Assembly (NCBI RefSeq): GCF_016056305.1
Contig: NZ_JAECZC010000004.1
Coordinates: 54,515 to 118,514 of the forward strand
Source: Amazonocrinis nigriterrae CENA67
GTDB lineage: Bacteria; Cyanobacteriota; Cyanobacteriia; Cyanobacteriales; Nostocaceae
Length of the DNA: 64,000 nt
Direction: 5' to 3'
The first letter of the stretch is position 1, and every line of letters starts with the position of its first letter. Under the pieces are notes generated by a model that saw only the letters and a list, made by a program, of their open reading frames with translations, did not search any database and had not been told where the DNA came from. Below are positions 36,910 through 47,216 of this stretch, piece after piece. Position numbers and translations under genes: made by a program.

Positions 36910-38025
36910 TTAGGGTGGAGTCAAAGTCATAGACACACCTGCTGAGTGTTTTTTCCAAACAGGAACGCTGCTGCACATTTTTTCCACAATGTACTCTGCA
37001 AGAATAGTTTCGGAGCATTTATTATTCCACCAATCCAACGACTTTTCGTGCATTTCTTGCATAAGTTGCTCGTTGTCCAGCAGATTTATTAATATTCCTT
37101 CCAAATCTTGCCAATCCTTGATTTGAATAATAGGCGACCCATCCAAATACCACCGTGAAGGCAAAGCTTCTGCTACCACAATGCATCCATATTTCATCGC
37201 CTCAAACAAACGAGTTGTTTCAAAAGACGTGCCTCTAGGAACTAGACATATTTTTGTATCCATCATGATTTCGCAATAGCTACGTTCATCTTCAATTGTT
37301 CTATTACGAAAACCACCAGTGATTGATAATTCAACTTTAAAATCTGGATTTTTTCTCTTGAACTTATTTACACTCGCTATCATGAGTTTTCTAGCAAGAC
37401 TTTTTGGAGTTCCTAACCAGTACTTCAAAGACCATAAAGGATAAGGTACGTGTACTACGCTGCCAGAAAAATAAGTATTATAGAGACGCTCTTGAATATT
37501 CTTAATTGGCATATCCTTGGAATTGTTGTAACCCAAGGGAATATCGTAGATAGGAGTTATTGGATTTTTACCTAATAGCAAACTTTTGAAGTTGTGCCAA
37601 TGATAATTTAGGAAACCAGGTACGCAAACAACTAAGATTCTGATAAATTGAATCAGTGTCAACAAGTTGAGAAGAGAAGGCTTGAGAAGAGGATTACATC
37701 CAAGGATAGGGCGTGTACCTATACATTTAAATACTGCCCTTACTTTGTGAGCATATTTGGGGATGCGATACCACTCGTCTCCTAATACAAAAACAACAAC
37801 ATTTTGTCCATATGATGGCAGTTCATCAATCTCATCCCAGGTTACATAAAATATTAAACCACTGACTTTCAGACTTTTCTCTATAGACTGAAATACTTTA
37901 CCAAAATAAGTAGTTAAGCCAAAGTTAATCGGTGGATGAGTGTCGTATATATTCCAAGGAATCGGTTGTTGTCCTCGTCTGACATAGAGATAATATTGAT
38001 TGGCAAGTGCAGTAATTACGGACAT
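36910..38025 (-). CDS. Exostosin-like glycosyltransferase (GT47-like)
   Basis: Glycosyltransferase of GT-B type with a C-terminal exostosin-like domain: SYCEIMMDTKICLVPRGTSF, TTRLFEAMKYGCIVVAEALP and SPIIQIKDWQDLEGIL are the pattern seen there. From the ATG at 38025 it has 371 residues; a TTG at 38073 gives a 16-residue longer N-terminus. There are no membrane helices except a weak hydrophobic stretch (LTLIQFIRILVVCVPGF) near residue 135-150. It probably acts in cell-surface polysaccharide synthesis; donor and acceptor are unknown. It is convergent with the PBP gene and divergent from the GMC gene. Confidence 0.72.
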   Translation of the reverse strand: MSVITALANQYYLYVRRGQQPIPWNIYDTHPPINFGLTTYFGKVFQSIEKSLKVSGLIFYVTWDEIDELPSYGQNVVVFVLGDEWYRIPKYAHKVRAVFKCIGTRPILGCNPLLKPSLLNLLTLIQFIRILVVCVPGFLNYHWHNFKSLLLGKNPITPIYDIPLGYNNSKDMPIKNIQERLYNTYFSGSVVHVPYPLWSLKYWLGTPKSLARKLMIASVNKFKRKNPDFKVELSITGGFRNRTIEDERSYCEIMMDTKICLVPRGTSFETTRLFEAMKYGCIVVAEALPSRWYLDGSPIIQIKDWQDLEGILINLLDNEQLMQEMHEKSLDWWNNKCSETILAEYIVEKMCSSVPVWKKHSAGVSMTLTPP

Positions 38026-38073
38026 ATCAGTGATTTCTTCTTCAAGATATGGATTGATTTGTTGAGTTAACAA

Positions 38074-38840
38074 AAACTGCTACAGGTTTCTTAAAGAGGA
38101 TATGAACAATTGGATGTCTAAGATATACATAAAACAGAGCATCTTTGTTCACAACTCTAATAGGATTTATCTCATACCAATTCTCAGTGAAGCTGCACAT
38201 TATTTTGACCACTCCCAACCTTCCACCCCCCTTTCATCCCCCCTTGGCAAGGCAGGAGGACAGAGGGGGTTGCTGCAAGCGGTAGGGTTATTTTTATGGG
38301 TCTTCGTATAGAAATGGTATAAGCTGTTTTATTTTTGTTGAAATTTTCGGAATGATGATGCACATGGCTAGAGAAAATTTTTTTAAATTATTTCTCTCAG
38401 TAGAATAATTTAACGGCAATTATTTAACCTTTTTATAAAGAAAGGGTAAATTCAAATATTTAATGTATGAAATTTTTATAAATATCGATTTTGTTAATAT
38501 TGATTGAGTTTCATAAATTTAATATTGGAGAAATATAAAGTATTTTTTATACAAAAAAAGTTTGTACTTGGTATACCTTGAAATATTGATAATTCTATAG
38601 TTATAGGGCAGTTATCTTATAGATGAATTGTTATGTAAAAAACAATTATCAAGTAAAGTAAATTACTAAATGTAGAGTAATTTAAAATACACTACTGAAT
38701 TATACTCAAACAGCATTCTTGATATGTGGCAATTCTAGTTAAGTTGTGCCATATTCATTTTTATTGAAAGAAGGAACCCAGGAAACTAATTATCCAAATC
38801 TCCTTTTTCATGAATAATTTAGAATTGCTATAGGTAATTA
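38074..38840. other. Divergent intergenic region, AT-rich
   Basis: About 770 nt between the divergent exostosin-like and GMC genes. A GC-richer patch (about 38210-38290, ccccccttggcaaggcaggag) resembles a common cyanobacterial dispersed repeat. The rest is strongly AT-rich, without ORF or RNA gene recognised; it presumably holds both promoters. Confidence 0.55.
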
Positions 38841-40514
38841 ATGTTAATTGACGCACGTACACTACCTCTAGATGAAACTATTGAAACTGAAGTTTGCATT
38901 GTTGGTGCTGGGCCAGCAGGTATTACTTTGGCACGAGAATTAGCCTTTGCAGACTTCCGGGTTTGTCTTTTAGAAAGTGGTGGAATAGATTTTGACAAAA
39001 ATGCTCAATCACTTTCTCAAGGTGAAAGTGTAGGGAATCTTTTTGGCAGACTAGACGAACAACGTCGTTTTCAGTTTGGTGGTACAGCCAACTCTTGGAA
39101 AATTCGATTGGGTAACAATCAAATTGGTGTTAGGTACGTACCTCTAGACAAGATAGATTTTGAGAAACGCGACTGGCTACCATACAGTGGCTGGCCTTTT
39201 GAAAAATCTCACCTCGATCCATTCTACGATCGCGCCCAAGCAATTTGTAAACTCGGAGCTTTTGCTTATCATGCTGAGGCTTGGGAAGATGCTGAAACTC
39301 CTCAGTTACCCTTGGCTGGTAATGTCGTCACCAGCATGTTTCAGTTTGGCCCTCGTGCTGTCTTCACCCATGAGTACCGTGAAGAAATTAATCAAGCGAG
39401 TAATATTACTACCTATCTCAACGCTAACTTGATGGAAATTGAAACTGATGAAACAGCCAAAACTGTAACTCGCTTACGAGTAGGTTGTTTATCAGGTAAT
39501 CAATTTTGGGTTCGTACCAAAGTTGTAATTTTAGCTGCCGGTGGCATTGAAACCGCACGTTTACTATTGCTATCAAACAAGACACAAACAGTTGGTTTAG
39601 GCAATCAAAACGATTTGGTGGGTAGATTCTTTATGGATCATCCTTTAGTTGGTTGTGGTAAATTAATTCCTGCTAATTCAGACCTTTTCAAACGTACAGC
39701 TTTATATGATTTACGGCGGGTAAATAATGTACCTGTAATGGGTAAGCTAACTCTCACTGAAGAAGTGATGCGGCGTGAACAAATATTAAATAATAGTACA
39801 TTGCTATTTCCCATCCCTAAACCATATCAATTAAAAGCTATTAATTCGCTGAAAACATTGCTTTCTGTAAGACATAATTCAGATGCCCGTAAAGATGTAC
39901 TGAAACACTTAACAAATCTCATGATTGGTCTTGATTATATCTTACCTGCTGCTATTGGGGCAGTTAGCAAACAGCAACCATTTATTCCTAGTCTGGCTTG
40001 GGGTGGTTGGTCGTATATTCGAGGTCATGAAAAGCGATTTGTTGAGTTTGAAGCCCTGCATCAAACAGAACAAGTACCAGACCCAGACAATAGAATAACG
40101 CTAATTAGCGATCGCGATCGCCTCGGTCGTCAGCAAGTCAAGTTACACTGGCGTTGGAACGATATTGATATCCACAACATTAAGCGAACACAGGATATCC
40201 TCACTGAAGAAATTGCTCGTGCTGGAATCGGTCAATTACAAGTTGAACGAGATGGCAACCTACCAAACTTAATTCATCCTGGTACACATCATCACATGGG
40301 AACGACACGTATGCATGATGATCCAAAACAGGGTGTTGTAGATAAAAATTGCCAAGTCCACGGCGTTTCTAATCTTTTCATCGCCAGCAGTTCAGTTTTT
40401 CCTACAGGAGGCTATGCTAATCCCACACTCACCATTGTGGCTTTAGCAATTAGGCTCGCAGACCATGTGAAAACAATTATGGCATCAAAGCCAATAGCGG
40501 AAATTATCAGCTAA
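38841..40514 (+). CDS. GMC-family FAD oxidoreductase (second)
   Basis: A 557-residue flavoprotein. FAD-binding VGAGPAGITLAREL lies near residues 26-39, and ESGGIDFD follows at the end of strand 2. The C-terminal signature is HPGTHHHMGTTRMHDDPKQG and SSSVFPTGGYANPTLTIVAL. It lacks the four-Cys motif of the other GMC protein at 27176 and is clearly a different subgroup. Typical substrates are sugars, alcohols or sterols; nothing in the sequence fixes the choice. It is isolated, with a long AT-rich region upstream. Confidence 0.87.
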   Translation: MLIDARTLPLDETIETEVCIVGAGPAGITLARELAFADFRVCLLESGGIDFDKNAQSLSQGESVGNLFGRLDEQRRFQFGGTANSWKIRLGNNQIGVRYVPLDKIDFEKRDWLPYSGWPFEKSHLDPFYDRAQAICKLGAFAYHAEAWEDAETPQLPLAGNVVTSMFQFGPRAVFTHEYREEINQASNITTYLNANLMEIETDETAKTVTRLRVGCLSGNQFWVRTKVVILAAGGIETARLLLLSNKTQTVGLGNQNDLVGRFFMDHPLVGCGKLIPANSDLFKRTALYDLRRVNNVPVMGKLTLTEEVMRREQILNNSTLLFPIPKPYQLKAINSLKTLLSVRHNSDARKDVLKHLTNLMIGLDYILPAAIGAVSKQQPFIPSLAWGGWSYIRGHEKRFVEFEALHQTEQVPDPDNRITLISDRDRLGRQQVKLHWRWNDIDIHNIKRTQDILTEEIARAGIGQLQVERDGNLPNLIHPGTHHHMGTTRMHDDPKQGVVDKNCQVHGVSNLFIASSSVFPTGGYANPTLTIVALAIRLADHVKTIMASKPIAEIIS

Positions 40515-40776
40515 TGGACATTTAAATTGTATAAGCACTCGTGTAAGCGTAGCGTCTAGGTCAAAAGAAAGCTGTTGACTGATGACAGTCATCAGTGAAG
40601 GTATTTCCAACAAATAAATTATCCTCTATTGTGGGGTGGGCATCCTGCCCGCCCTTCAGACAAAGGACGGGTGGGGACACTTTGAAGTTTGCAAGGGCGG
40701 GTGGAACTTCTTTCCATTCCACAAGAAAATTTAGGATATTTTTGAGAATGGAAGTCCCCAACACAATCTCTTAATT

Positions 40777-41508
40777 TTAAACCCTACGTTGTGGCGAATT
40801 TTTGACTAAAAAACGCCGCTTAGTAGCACCCAAAGCCAACAGCATCCCTAAACCCAAAACTGTAGTAGGTTCAGGAACAGTTTCGATTCTAGCGTTAGTC
40901 ACTTCCAAAGCAGATGTCGTGTCAAAACCATCCACATCCACCACACCGAAAGCAAAGGTGTAAGTTCCAGCATTACTAAAAGTATAAGAACGCAACCCTG
41001 TTTTTTGCCCAAAAGGACTGTCAGCTTGAGTTGCGTTAGTGAAGTCTGCCAACTTAATCAGTGTGTTGTCCACTAACAAAAAAGCAAAATCCTTATTTTG
41101 CGTTTCATTAGTGCGGAAATTCCAATCAAAACGCAATACATCACCAGCTGCAACAGTCACAGTATTTTTAATCGCAGACCCTTCCACAGCTTCGCCTTCA
41201 ACATCCAGTGCTTCGGGTTGCAAACCGAGAAAATCTTGTAAATCTGGAAAAGGACGTGCAGAACCAGCAGCATTGCCAGAGTAATTAAAATTAGTATCTG
41301 CTAAAAAATCTTCATCTTGTAAAGCATTATTAGACAACTTAGCTTCACCCAAAGCTGTTGTAGTTACATCTCCAAATTGTTGCCAACTGCCCAAGTCAAG
41401 CAAAGCAGCATCAGCAGCACTAGGAGTCATTGCCAAACCACAGAAACTGCCAAAGCTGACAAGACTGATTTGAAAAATTGAATTTTTGCTCAAAGTGCAG
41501 AATTTCAT
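40777..41508 (-). CDS. PEP-CTERM sorted exported protein
   Basis: A 243-residue protein with an N-terminal signal peptide (hydrophobic ISLVSFGSFCGLAM, likely cleavage after SAADA) and a C-terminal sorting signal VPEPTTVLGLGMLLALGATK followed by basic residues, that is PEP motif, hydrophobic helix and Lys/Arg cluster. Such proteins are processed by an exosortase and end up at the cell surface or in the sheath. The middle domain (about 200 residues, beta-rich, with RFDWNFRTNETQNKDFAFLL) resembles domains found in many PEP-CTERM proteins. No exosortase is in the window. It lies downstream of the large RTX protein on the same strand. Confidence 0.9.
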   Translation of the reverse strand: MKFCTLSKNSIFQISLVSFGSFCGLAMTPSAADAALLDLGSWQQFGDVTTTALGEAKLSNNALQDEDFLADTNFNYSGNAAGSARPFPDLQDFLGLQPEALDVEGEAVEGSAIKNTVTVAAGDVLRFDWNFRTNETQNKDFAFLLVDNTLIKLADFTNATQADSPFGQKTGLRSYTFSNAGTYTFAFGVVDVDGFDTTSALEVTNARIETVPEPTTVLGLGMLLALGATKRRFLVKNSPQRRV

Positions 41509-41603
41509 GATGTTTTATGTGGAATAGTAATGAGTGTCCAGTGAAACAGAATAGAGTCGCAGCAAAAAGGGCAAGCAATCTTGCCACTACAAATTAGAAA
41601 ATA

Positions 41604-44600
41604 TTAGAAAACAAAGTTATCAGCATTGGCTAAAGTATTTGATGATACATCCAATACTGTTAACAAATTCATCGCTACAGCGCGACCAGTTAAGCCATCT
41701 GGGTCAATCAAGACAGCGGTATTATTGCCCTGAGATCTAAAACTCAAGTAACCTTGTGCAGTAGCAGTTTCATAATTGAGACTGCCTAAGTTAAAACTGG
41801 CAAATAAATCAGTCAAAACAATCTTGTCTGCACCAGGCGAAAAATCAGTGATTTTGTCTTTGGCATCGCGGATACTGTTATAGACAAACAAGTCATTGCC
41901 AGCGCCACCAGTGAGAACATCACTACCAGTGCCACCAATGAGAATATCATTACCAGCACCACCAGAAAGCTCATCATTACCACCAACACCATCAATAATG
42001 TTATTGCTGGCTGTTCCGATGAGGACATCTCTACCTCTAGTTCCGGTGAAGTTGAGAGGAGTAACTGTTAAATCAAAGCTTTCACTCACACTTGCATTGC
42101 TGCTATCAGTAGCAATTACTTTCAGGCTAATGGTGCCCACATCTGTATCATCAGGTGTGCCGCTAAAAGTGCGGGTGTTAGCGTTGAAGGCTAGCCAGTC
42201 GGGTAGAGGGCTATCATCAACTAGGGTAGCAGTGTAGGTGAGAGTGTCACCTGCATCGACATCACTAAAAGTATCAGCATCAAAGGTGAAACTGAAAGCG
42301 CTGTTTTCAGTGGTAGTGATATCTGCAATGGCATTGGCAACAATGGGGGCATCATTGACTGGTTTAATGTTGATGTTAAAACTACCATCAATACTGCCGC
42401 CATTACCATCGCTGACAGTGAACGAGAAGCTGTCAGTGCCGCTGTAGTTGGCATTGGGGGTGTAGGTGAAGTAGTCGTCATCGGTGACGCTGGGTGTACC
42501 GTTGTCGTTAAGTGTGAGTGTGCCATTGCTGGCGTTAGTAAAGGCACTAATGCTTAAAGTATCACCATCATTAATATCTGTGTATCTACGTAGAATGTTG
42601 TTGGCAAGGATGTTAATGGGCGTATCTTCGTTAGTAGTAGCCGCAGTCGCAAAGCCAAACACTACGTAACTCTTACCAGCATTGTACTGCCCGTTGGGGG
42701 AGGCATTTGGTGCGCCAATAATCAAGTCGTCGATACCGTCATCATTGATGTCTCCTGCACCGCTGATTGAGAGGTTTCTCCTGTCAAACCCATCAATGCC
42801 TCTAATCACGAAGCCGTTGCTGCCGTCCAGGGATGAGAGGTTGAAACTGGCACTAAAGCCACTACTCTTGCCAAACACCACGTAGGCTTGGTCAGAATCT
42901 AATGCCCCAACAATCAGGTCATCGAAGCTATCACCATTGATGTCCCCCACACCGGTGACGGAAAAGCCTAATCGGTCATAGGCATAAATGCCTCTAATCA
43001 CGAAGCCGTTGCTGCCGTCCAGGGATGAGAGGTCGAAACTGGCACTAAAGCCACTACTCTTGCCAAACACCACGTAGCTCTCCCCAGCATAAGGCTGATC
43101 GGTGGGGTTGACACTTGGTGCGCCAATAATCAGGTCGTCGAAGCCGTCACCGTTAATGTCCCCCCCATTGCTGGCAGATCTGCCTGAGTTGTCAAACACA
43201 TCAACGCCGTTAATCACGAAGCCGTTAGTACCATCCAGGGATGAGAGGTTAAAAGTGGCACTAAACCCGCTACTCTTGCCAAACACTACGTAGCTCTCTC
43301 CAGCAAAAGGCTGACCGTTGGAGTCGGCATAAGGTGCGCCGATAATTAGGTCGTCAATGCCGTCGCCGTTGATGTCCCCTGCACTGCTGACAAAGCGGCC
43401 TGAGCGATCCGCATCAACGCCGTTAATCACGAAGCCGTTGCTACCATCCAGGGATGAGAGGTCGAAACTGGCACTAAACCCGCTACTCTTGCCAAACACT
43501 ACGTAGCTCTCTCCAGCAAAAGGCTGACCGTTGGAGTCGGCATAAGGTGCGCCGATAATTAGGTCATCGATGCCATCGCCGTTAATGTCCCCTGCACTGC
43601 TGACAGATTTGCCTAAGCTATCATCCGCCTCAATGCCGTTAATCACGAAGCCGTTGCTACCATCCAGGGATGAGAGGTCAAAACTGCCATTAAAGCCACT
43701 GCTACTGCCAAACACTACGTAGCTTTTCCCAGCACTAGACTGACCGTTGGGGTCGGCATAAGGTGCCCCGATAATTAAGTCGCCGATGCCGTCGCCGTTG
43801 ATGTCTCCGGCATTACTGACGGAGAAGCCTGAGTTGTCAAACGCATCAATGCCGTTAATCACGAAGCCGTTGCTACCATCAAGGTCAGATAAGTCTAGGC
43901 TGGCACTAAAGCCACTGCTACTGCCAAACACTACGTAGCTCTCTCCAGCAAGAAATTGTCCGTTGGGGTCGGCATTTGGTGCGCCAATAATTAGGTCGTC
44001 GATGCCGTCACCGTTGATGTCTCCGGCATTGCTGACTGAAAAACCTGAATAGTCACCCGCATTAATGCCGTTAATCACGAAGCCGTTGTTGCCGTTAAGG
44101 GTGGAGAGAAAGAAATTTGAAATAACTGCTGTGGGTGCGTCATTCACTCCGTTGATGGTCAGGTTAACCGTAGCTGTACTAGTAAAGCTGCCATCACTGA
44201 CAGTGTAGGTGAAGCTGTCGCTGCCGTTTTCACCGACACCCAAAGTGTCAAATTGACCATTAGGGTTGTAAGTGAAAGTGCCATCAGCATTGAGGGTGAG
44301 AAAGGCACCCGAACTTAAGAAAATGGAAGTGCCAACAGCGATCGTATTACCGTTGACAGCCGTTACTGTTAGAGGATCATTGTCCGGGTCGCTGTCGTTA
44401 GCTAAGACCGAAATGTTAACAGCAGTGTCTTCATCGGTAGTAGCCGTGTCATTAACCCCGACTGGAGTTTGATTAGTAGTGGGAGTCGCAAAGCCAAACA
44501 CTACGAAGCTTCGCTCAAAACGTGAGTTGACAATCACGTCGTCAAAGCCGTCGCCGTTGATGTCTCCAGCACCGCTGTAAGAGTAGACATCGTAGTTGCC

Positions 44601-45902
44601 TGTGCCACTGATCACCAATCCATTAGTTCCGTTGAGGTCGGAGAGGTTGAATTCGGCTCCAAAGCTACTGCTGCTGCCAAACACCACGTAGGTCTTCTGA
44701 GAACCGTAGACACCAGTATCAATACCCATATAAGATGAGCCGATAATCAGGTCGTCAAAGCCGTCGCCGTTGAAATCCCCTGCGCTGCCTACAAAGGAGC
44801 CTGACAGACCAGACGTATCATTGCCGTTGATCGCAAAGCCATTGCTGCCATCCAGGTCAGATACATTGAGGCTGGCACTAAAACCACTGCTACTGCCAAA
44901 CACCACGTAGCTCTGACCTGCAGCAGACTGTCCGTTGGGGGAGGCAAAGGGTGCTCCGACAATCAAGTCGTCTATGCCGTCGCCGTTGAAATCCCCAGCA
45001 TTAGCGACGGAGAAACCTGCACCGCTGATCGTGAAGCCGTTGCTGCCATCCAGGTCAGATACGTTGAGGCTGGCACTAAAACCACTACTCTTGCCAAACA
45101 CCACATAGCTTCGCTGAGCAAACGGTGCCTTAATAATCACGTCGTTAAAGCCGTCGCCATTGATGTCCCCACCATTGTTGACGGACAAGCCTATAATGTC
45201 ATAGCTTACTCGGTCATAGCCATCAATGCCATTGATGACGAAGCCGTTACTGCCGTTAAGAGTTGAGAGGTCGAATCCAGCACTAAGGTCATCGCTGCTG
45301 CCAAACACCACGTAGGTTTCTTCTGGGTCATAAGTATTGGCGTTGGCACCTGGAATTATAGCGCCACGATTTATCCTGATAATTAGGTCGTCGAAGCCGT
45401 CACCGTTGATGTCACCCCCACTGCTCACGTCATTGCGTGCGAAACTATACCTATCAATGTCGTTGATCACGATGCCGTTGATCGTAAAGCCGTTGCTGCC
45501 ATTCAGGTCGGAGAGGTTGAATTCGGCTCCAAAGCCACTGGTGTTGCCAAACACCACGTAGCTAGTTCCAACATTTAAATTGTTAGTGTTGTAGGCACTA
45601 CTATTAGCCCCGATAATCAGGTCGTCGATGCCGTCGCCGTTGATGTCCCCCGCACTGCTGAAGGAGGAGCTTGTGCCGTTGATTACAAAACCGTTACTGC
45701 CATTCAGAGACGATAAGTCGAAGCTGGCACCAAAGCCACTACTGTTGCCAAAGACCACATAGCTTTTACTACCATTAGCCTTGATAATCAGGTCGTCAAT
45801 GCCGTCGCCATTGATGTCCCCAGCACTCCTAACAATGCGGCTTGTGCCGTAAATCACAAAGCCATTGCTGCCGTCTAGGTCAGAGAAGTTAATATTAGCC
45901 AC
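41604..45902 (-). CDS. Giant RTX protein with 7+7 FG-GAP repeats and cadherin-like domains
   Basis: A 1432-residue secreted protein. The N-terminal part has seven FG-GAP (integrin-alpha-like) repeats, each with a D(L/G)NGSNGF...GDINGDG(I/F)DDL...SYVVFG pattern. A VCBS/cadherin-like domain (DTATTDEDTAVNISVLANDS) follows, then seven more FG-GAP repeats, then two cadherin-like or dystroglycan-type domains, and finally RTX nonapeptides (GGAGNDILIGGTGSD) with a hydrophobic C-terminus. There is no N-terminal signal peptide, consistent with type I secretion through the C-terminal signal. DNA of the repeats is itself repetitive (about 170-180 nt units). Ca2+-dependent adhesion or sheath structure is the expected role. 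Confidence 0.9.
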   Translation of the reverse strand: MANINFSDLDGSNGFVIYGTSRIVRSAGDINGDGIDDLIIKANGSKSYVVFGNSSGFGASFDLSSLNGSNGFVINGTSSSFSSAGDINGDGIDDLIIGANSSAYNTNNLNVGTSYVVFGNTSGFGAEFNLSDLNGSNGFTINGIVINDIDRYSFARNDVSSGGDINGDGFDDLIIRINRGAIIPGANANTYDPEETYVVFGSSDDLSAGFDLSTLNGSNGFVINGIDGYDRVSYDIIGLSVNNGGDINGDGFNDVIIKAPFAQRSYVVFGKSSGFSASLNVSDLDGSNGFTISGAGFSVANAGDFNGDGIDDLIVGAPFASPNGQSAAGQSYVVFGSSSGFSASLNVSDLDGSNGFAINGNDTSGLSGSFVGSAGDFNGDGFDDLIIGSSYMGIDTGVYGSQKTYVVFGSSSSFGAEFNLSDLNGTNGLVISGTGNYDVYSYSGAGDINGDGFDDVIVNSRFERSFVVFGFATPTTNQTPVGVNDTATTDEDTAVNISVLANDSDPDNDPLTVTAVNGNTIAVGTSIFLSSGAFLTLNADGTFTYNPNGQFDTLGVGENGSDSFTYTVSDGSFTSTATVNLTINGVNDAPTAVISNFFLSTLNGNNGFVINGINAGDYSGFSVSNAGDINGDGIDDLIIGAPNADPNGQFLAGESYVVFGSSSGFSASLDLSDLDGSNGFVINGIDAFDNSGFSVSNAGDINGDGIGDLIIGAPYADPNGQSSAGKSYVVFGSSSGFNGSFDLSSLDGSNGFVINGIEADDSLGKSVSSAGDINGDGIDDLIIGAPYADSNGQPFAGESYVVFGKSSGFSASFDLSSLDGSNGFVINGVDADRSGRFVSSAGDINGDGIDDLIIGAPYADSNGQPFAGESYVVFGKSSGFSATFNLSSLDGTNGFVINGVDVFDNSGRSASNGGDINGDGFDDLIIGAPSVNPTDQPYAGESYVVFGKSSGFSASFDLSSLDGSNGFVIRGIYAYDRLGFSVTGVGDINGDSFDDLIVGALDSDQAYVVFGKSSGFSASFNLSSLDGSNGFVIRGIDGFDRRNLSISGAGDINDDGIDDLIIGAPNASPNGQYNAGKSYVVFGFATAATTNEDTPINILANNILRRYTDINDGDTLSISAFTNASNGTLTLNDNGTPSVTDDDYFTYTPNANYSGTDSFSFTVSDGNGGSIDGSFNINIKPVNDAPIVANAIADITTTENSAFSFTFDADTFSDVDAGDTLTYTATLVDDSPLPDWLAFNANTRTFSGTPDDTDVGTISLKVIATDSSNASVSESFDLTVTPLNFTGTRGRDVLIGTASNNIIDGVGGNDELSGGAGNDILIGGTGSDVLTGGAGNDLFVYNSIRDAKDKITDFSPGADKIVLTDLFASFNLGSLNYETATAQGYLSFRSQGNNTAVLIDPDGLTGRAVAMNLLTVLDVSSNTLANADNFVF

Positions 45903-45991
45903 TTTTGTTGATTCTCCAAGTTGTTTTGGTTGTCTTGTTTGTAAGGTGTGGAGAGGTGAAATTTGAAGTTTCTATAGGGTTGAATTGCTGC

Positions 45992-47092
45992 TCATCCCAC
46001 TGTCACCATCCGCCGAATTTCGTCATTACGAAACCCGATCGCCATCGGACAACGCACCTGTGGCAGTACTACCACATCGTATAATTCCAGCACCACCCCC
46101 TCTAGTCTTAAACTATGAACAATATCTCCACTTCGTAGGTCAATCACTAGCAATCCACAACGAGGTTCGGCTTTCTTTTGCTGCAATTTTTCATCCAAAG
46201 GCAAGCCGCTGAAGGTTTTGTTATGTCTGGGTTGGGAAATTCCCACGATCGCAAAGTCTCCGTGAAAAGCACAGCCACGCATGTATCCTGGGCAAAAGGT
46301 CACGGGTTGAAATTCTCCCCGTTCTAAATCAGCAAAGCCAAACTCGCCGGTGCCAGAGTTGAGTATCCAGAGTTTTTCTTGATACCACCTAGGAGAATGG
46401 GGCATGGACAATCCTCTAAGTATGATTTCATTGCTCTGTACATCGATGACACAACCCCCATCCACCCGATGCTCCCGCCAGCCTTCTGCTACGTCTGACT
46501 CGCTGACAGCAGTAACATATCGAGGTTTGCCGTCACGCATAGCTAAGCCATTGAGGTGACATCTGTCTTCTGCCCCCAGTTTGCTAATAAATGGCGGCTG
46601 CCACAAAGGCACGAAACTATGGGTTTCGCTGACTGTGGCTAAACAACTAAATAAGGTATTGACAAAAATGATTTGTCGTGTATCTAAGGTTTTTGGGGAA
46701 TTGCTTAAAACTATGTCATGAATATCTAAATCGGCAGTGACATAACCTACCTGGGGTAAATATACAGCATCGTAGTTTTGGTAGGTTTGTCCTGGTTCGA
46801 GGATGTTTTCAAACCGCCACAGTTGATACAGCGAACTCATGTATAGGCTGTTACCCTCAGCATATAATCCCATGCACCGCTCAAAGGTGCGTTCAAAGAC
46901 TGACAGTTTGCCATTGGGTTGCAACCCGATGAAAAACAGTTTCCCCGCTTGATAGGTGGTAAATGCCAAACTCAGATTTTGCTCGTTCAGCCAAGGGGTA
47001 AACTGGCGGGAAGCATTGATTTCTAAGGCAGGAACCGCAGCCTGAGATGATCCAGAGGTAGGGGAAATTGCATTGTGTGAAGAATCGAGCAA
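45992..47092 (-). CDS. TIGR03032 family protein
   Basis: A 366-residue soluble protein. The features QFTPWLNEQNLSLAFTTYQA, MSSLYQLWRFENIL, FVNTLFSCLATVSETHSFVP and HLNGLAMRDGKPRYVTA match the TIGR03032 family of conserved bacterial proteins with a beta-propeller-like pattern; the family has no assigned function. Start is TTG at 47092, because the only nearby ATG is out of frame. It lies upstream of the giant RTX protein on the same strand (89 nt apart), and both are beta-propeller types, so co-expression is possible. Confidence 0.75.
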   Translation of the reverse strand: MLDSSHNAISPTSGSSQAAVPALEINASRQFTPWLNEQNLSLAFTTYQAGKLFFIGLQPNGKLSVFERTFERCMGLYAEGNSLYMSSLYQLWRFENILEPGQTYQNYDAVYLPQVGYVTADLDIHDIVLSNSPKTLDTRQIIFVNTLFSCLATVSETHSFVPLWQPPFISKLGAEDRCHLNGLAMRDGKPRYVTAVSESDVAEGWREHRVDGGCVIDVQSNEIILRGLSMPHSPRWYQEKLWILNSGTGEFGFADLERGEFQPVTFCPGYMRGCAFHGDFAIVGISQPRHNKTFSGLPLDEKLQQKKAEPRCGLLVIDLRSGDIVHSLRLEGVVLELYDVVVLPQVRCPMAIGFRNDEIRRMVTVG

Positions 47093-47216
47093 GGTAACTA
47101 TTCCACTTAGTTTTTCTCAGTAATTACCCTACAACAATTCTTTTTTATTCCATCGCTCTTCTTCAACTCTTTTTATTATGGCCGCTCTTCTTCAACTGCG
47201 CTTTACTATTAGTAAG

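Noticed and set aside
38102-38311. ORF of 69 codons upstream of the second GMC gene
   Set aside because: Its second half is encoded by a GC-rich dispersed repeat; no conserved pattern.
40561-40764. Minus-strand ORF of 67 codons
   Set aside because: Lies in a GGGCGGG-type repeat region; not a gene in my judgement.
41813-45561. Many open frames opposite the giant RTX gene
   Set aside because: Antisense shadows caused by the repetitive FG-GAP codons.
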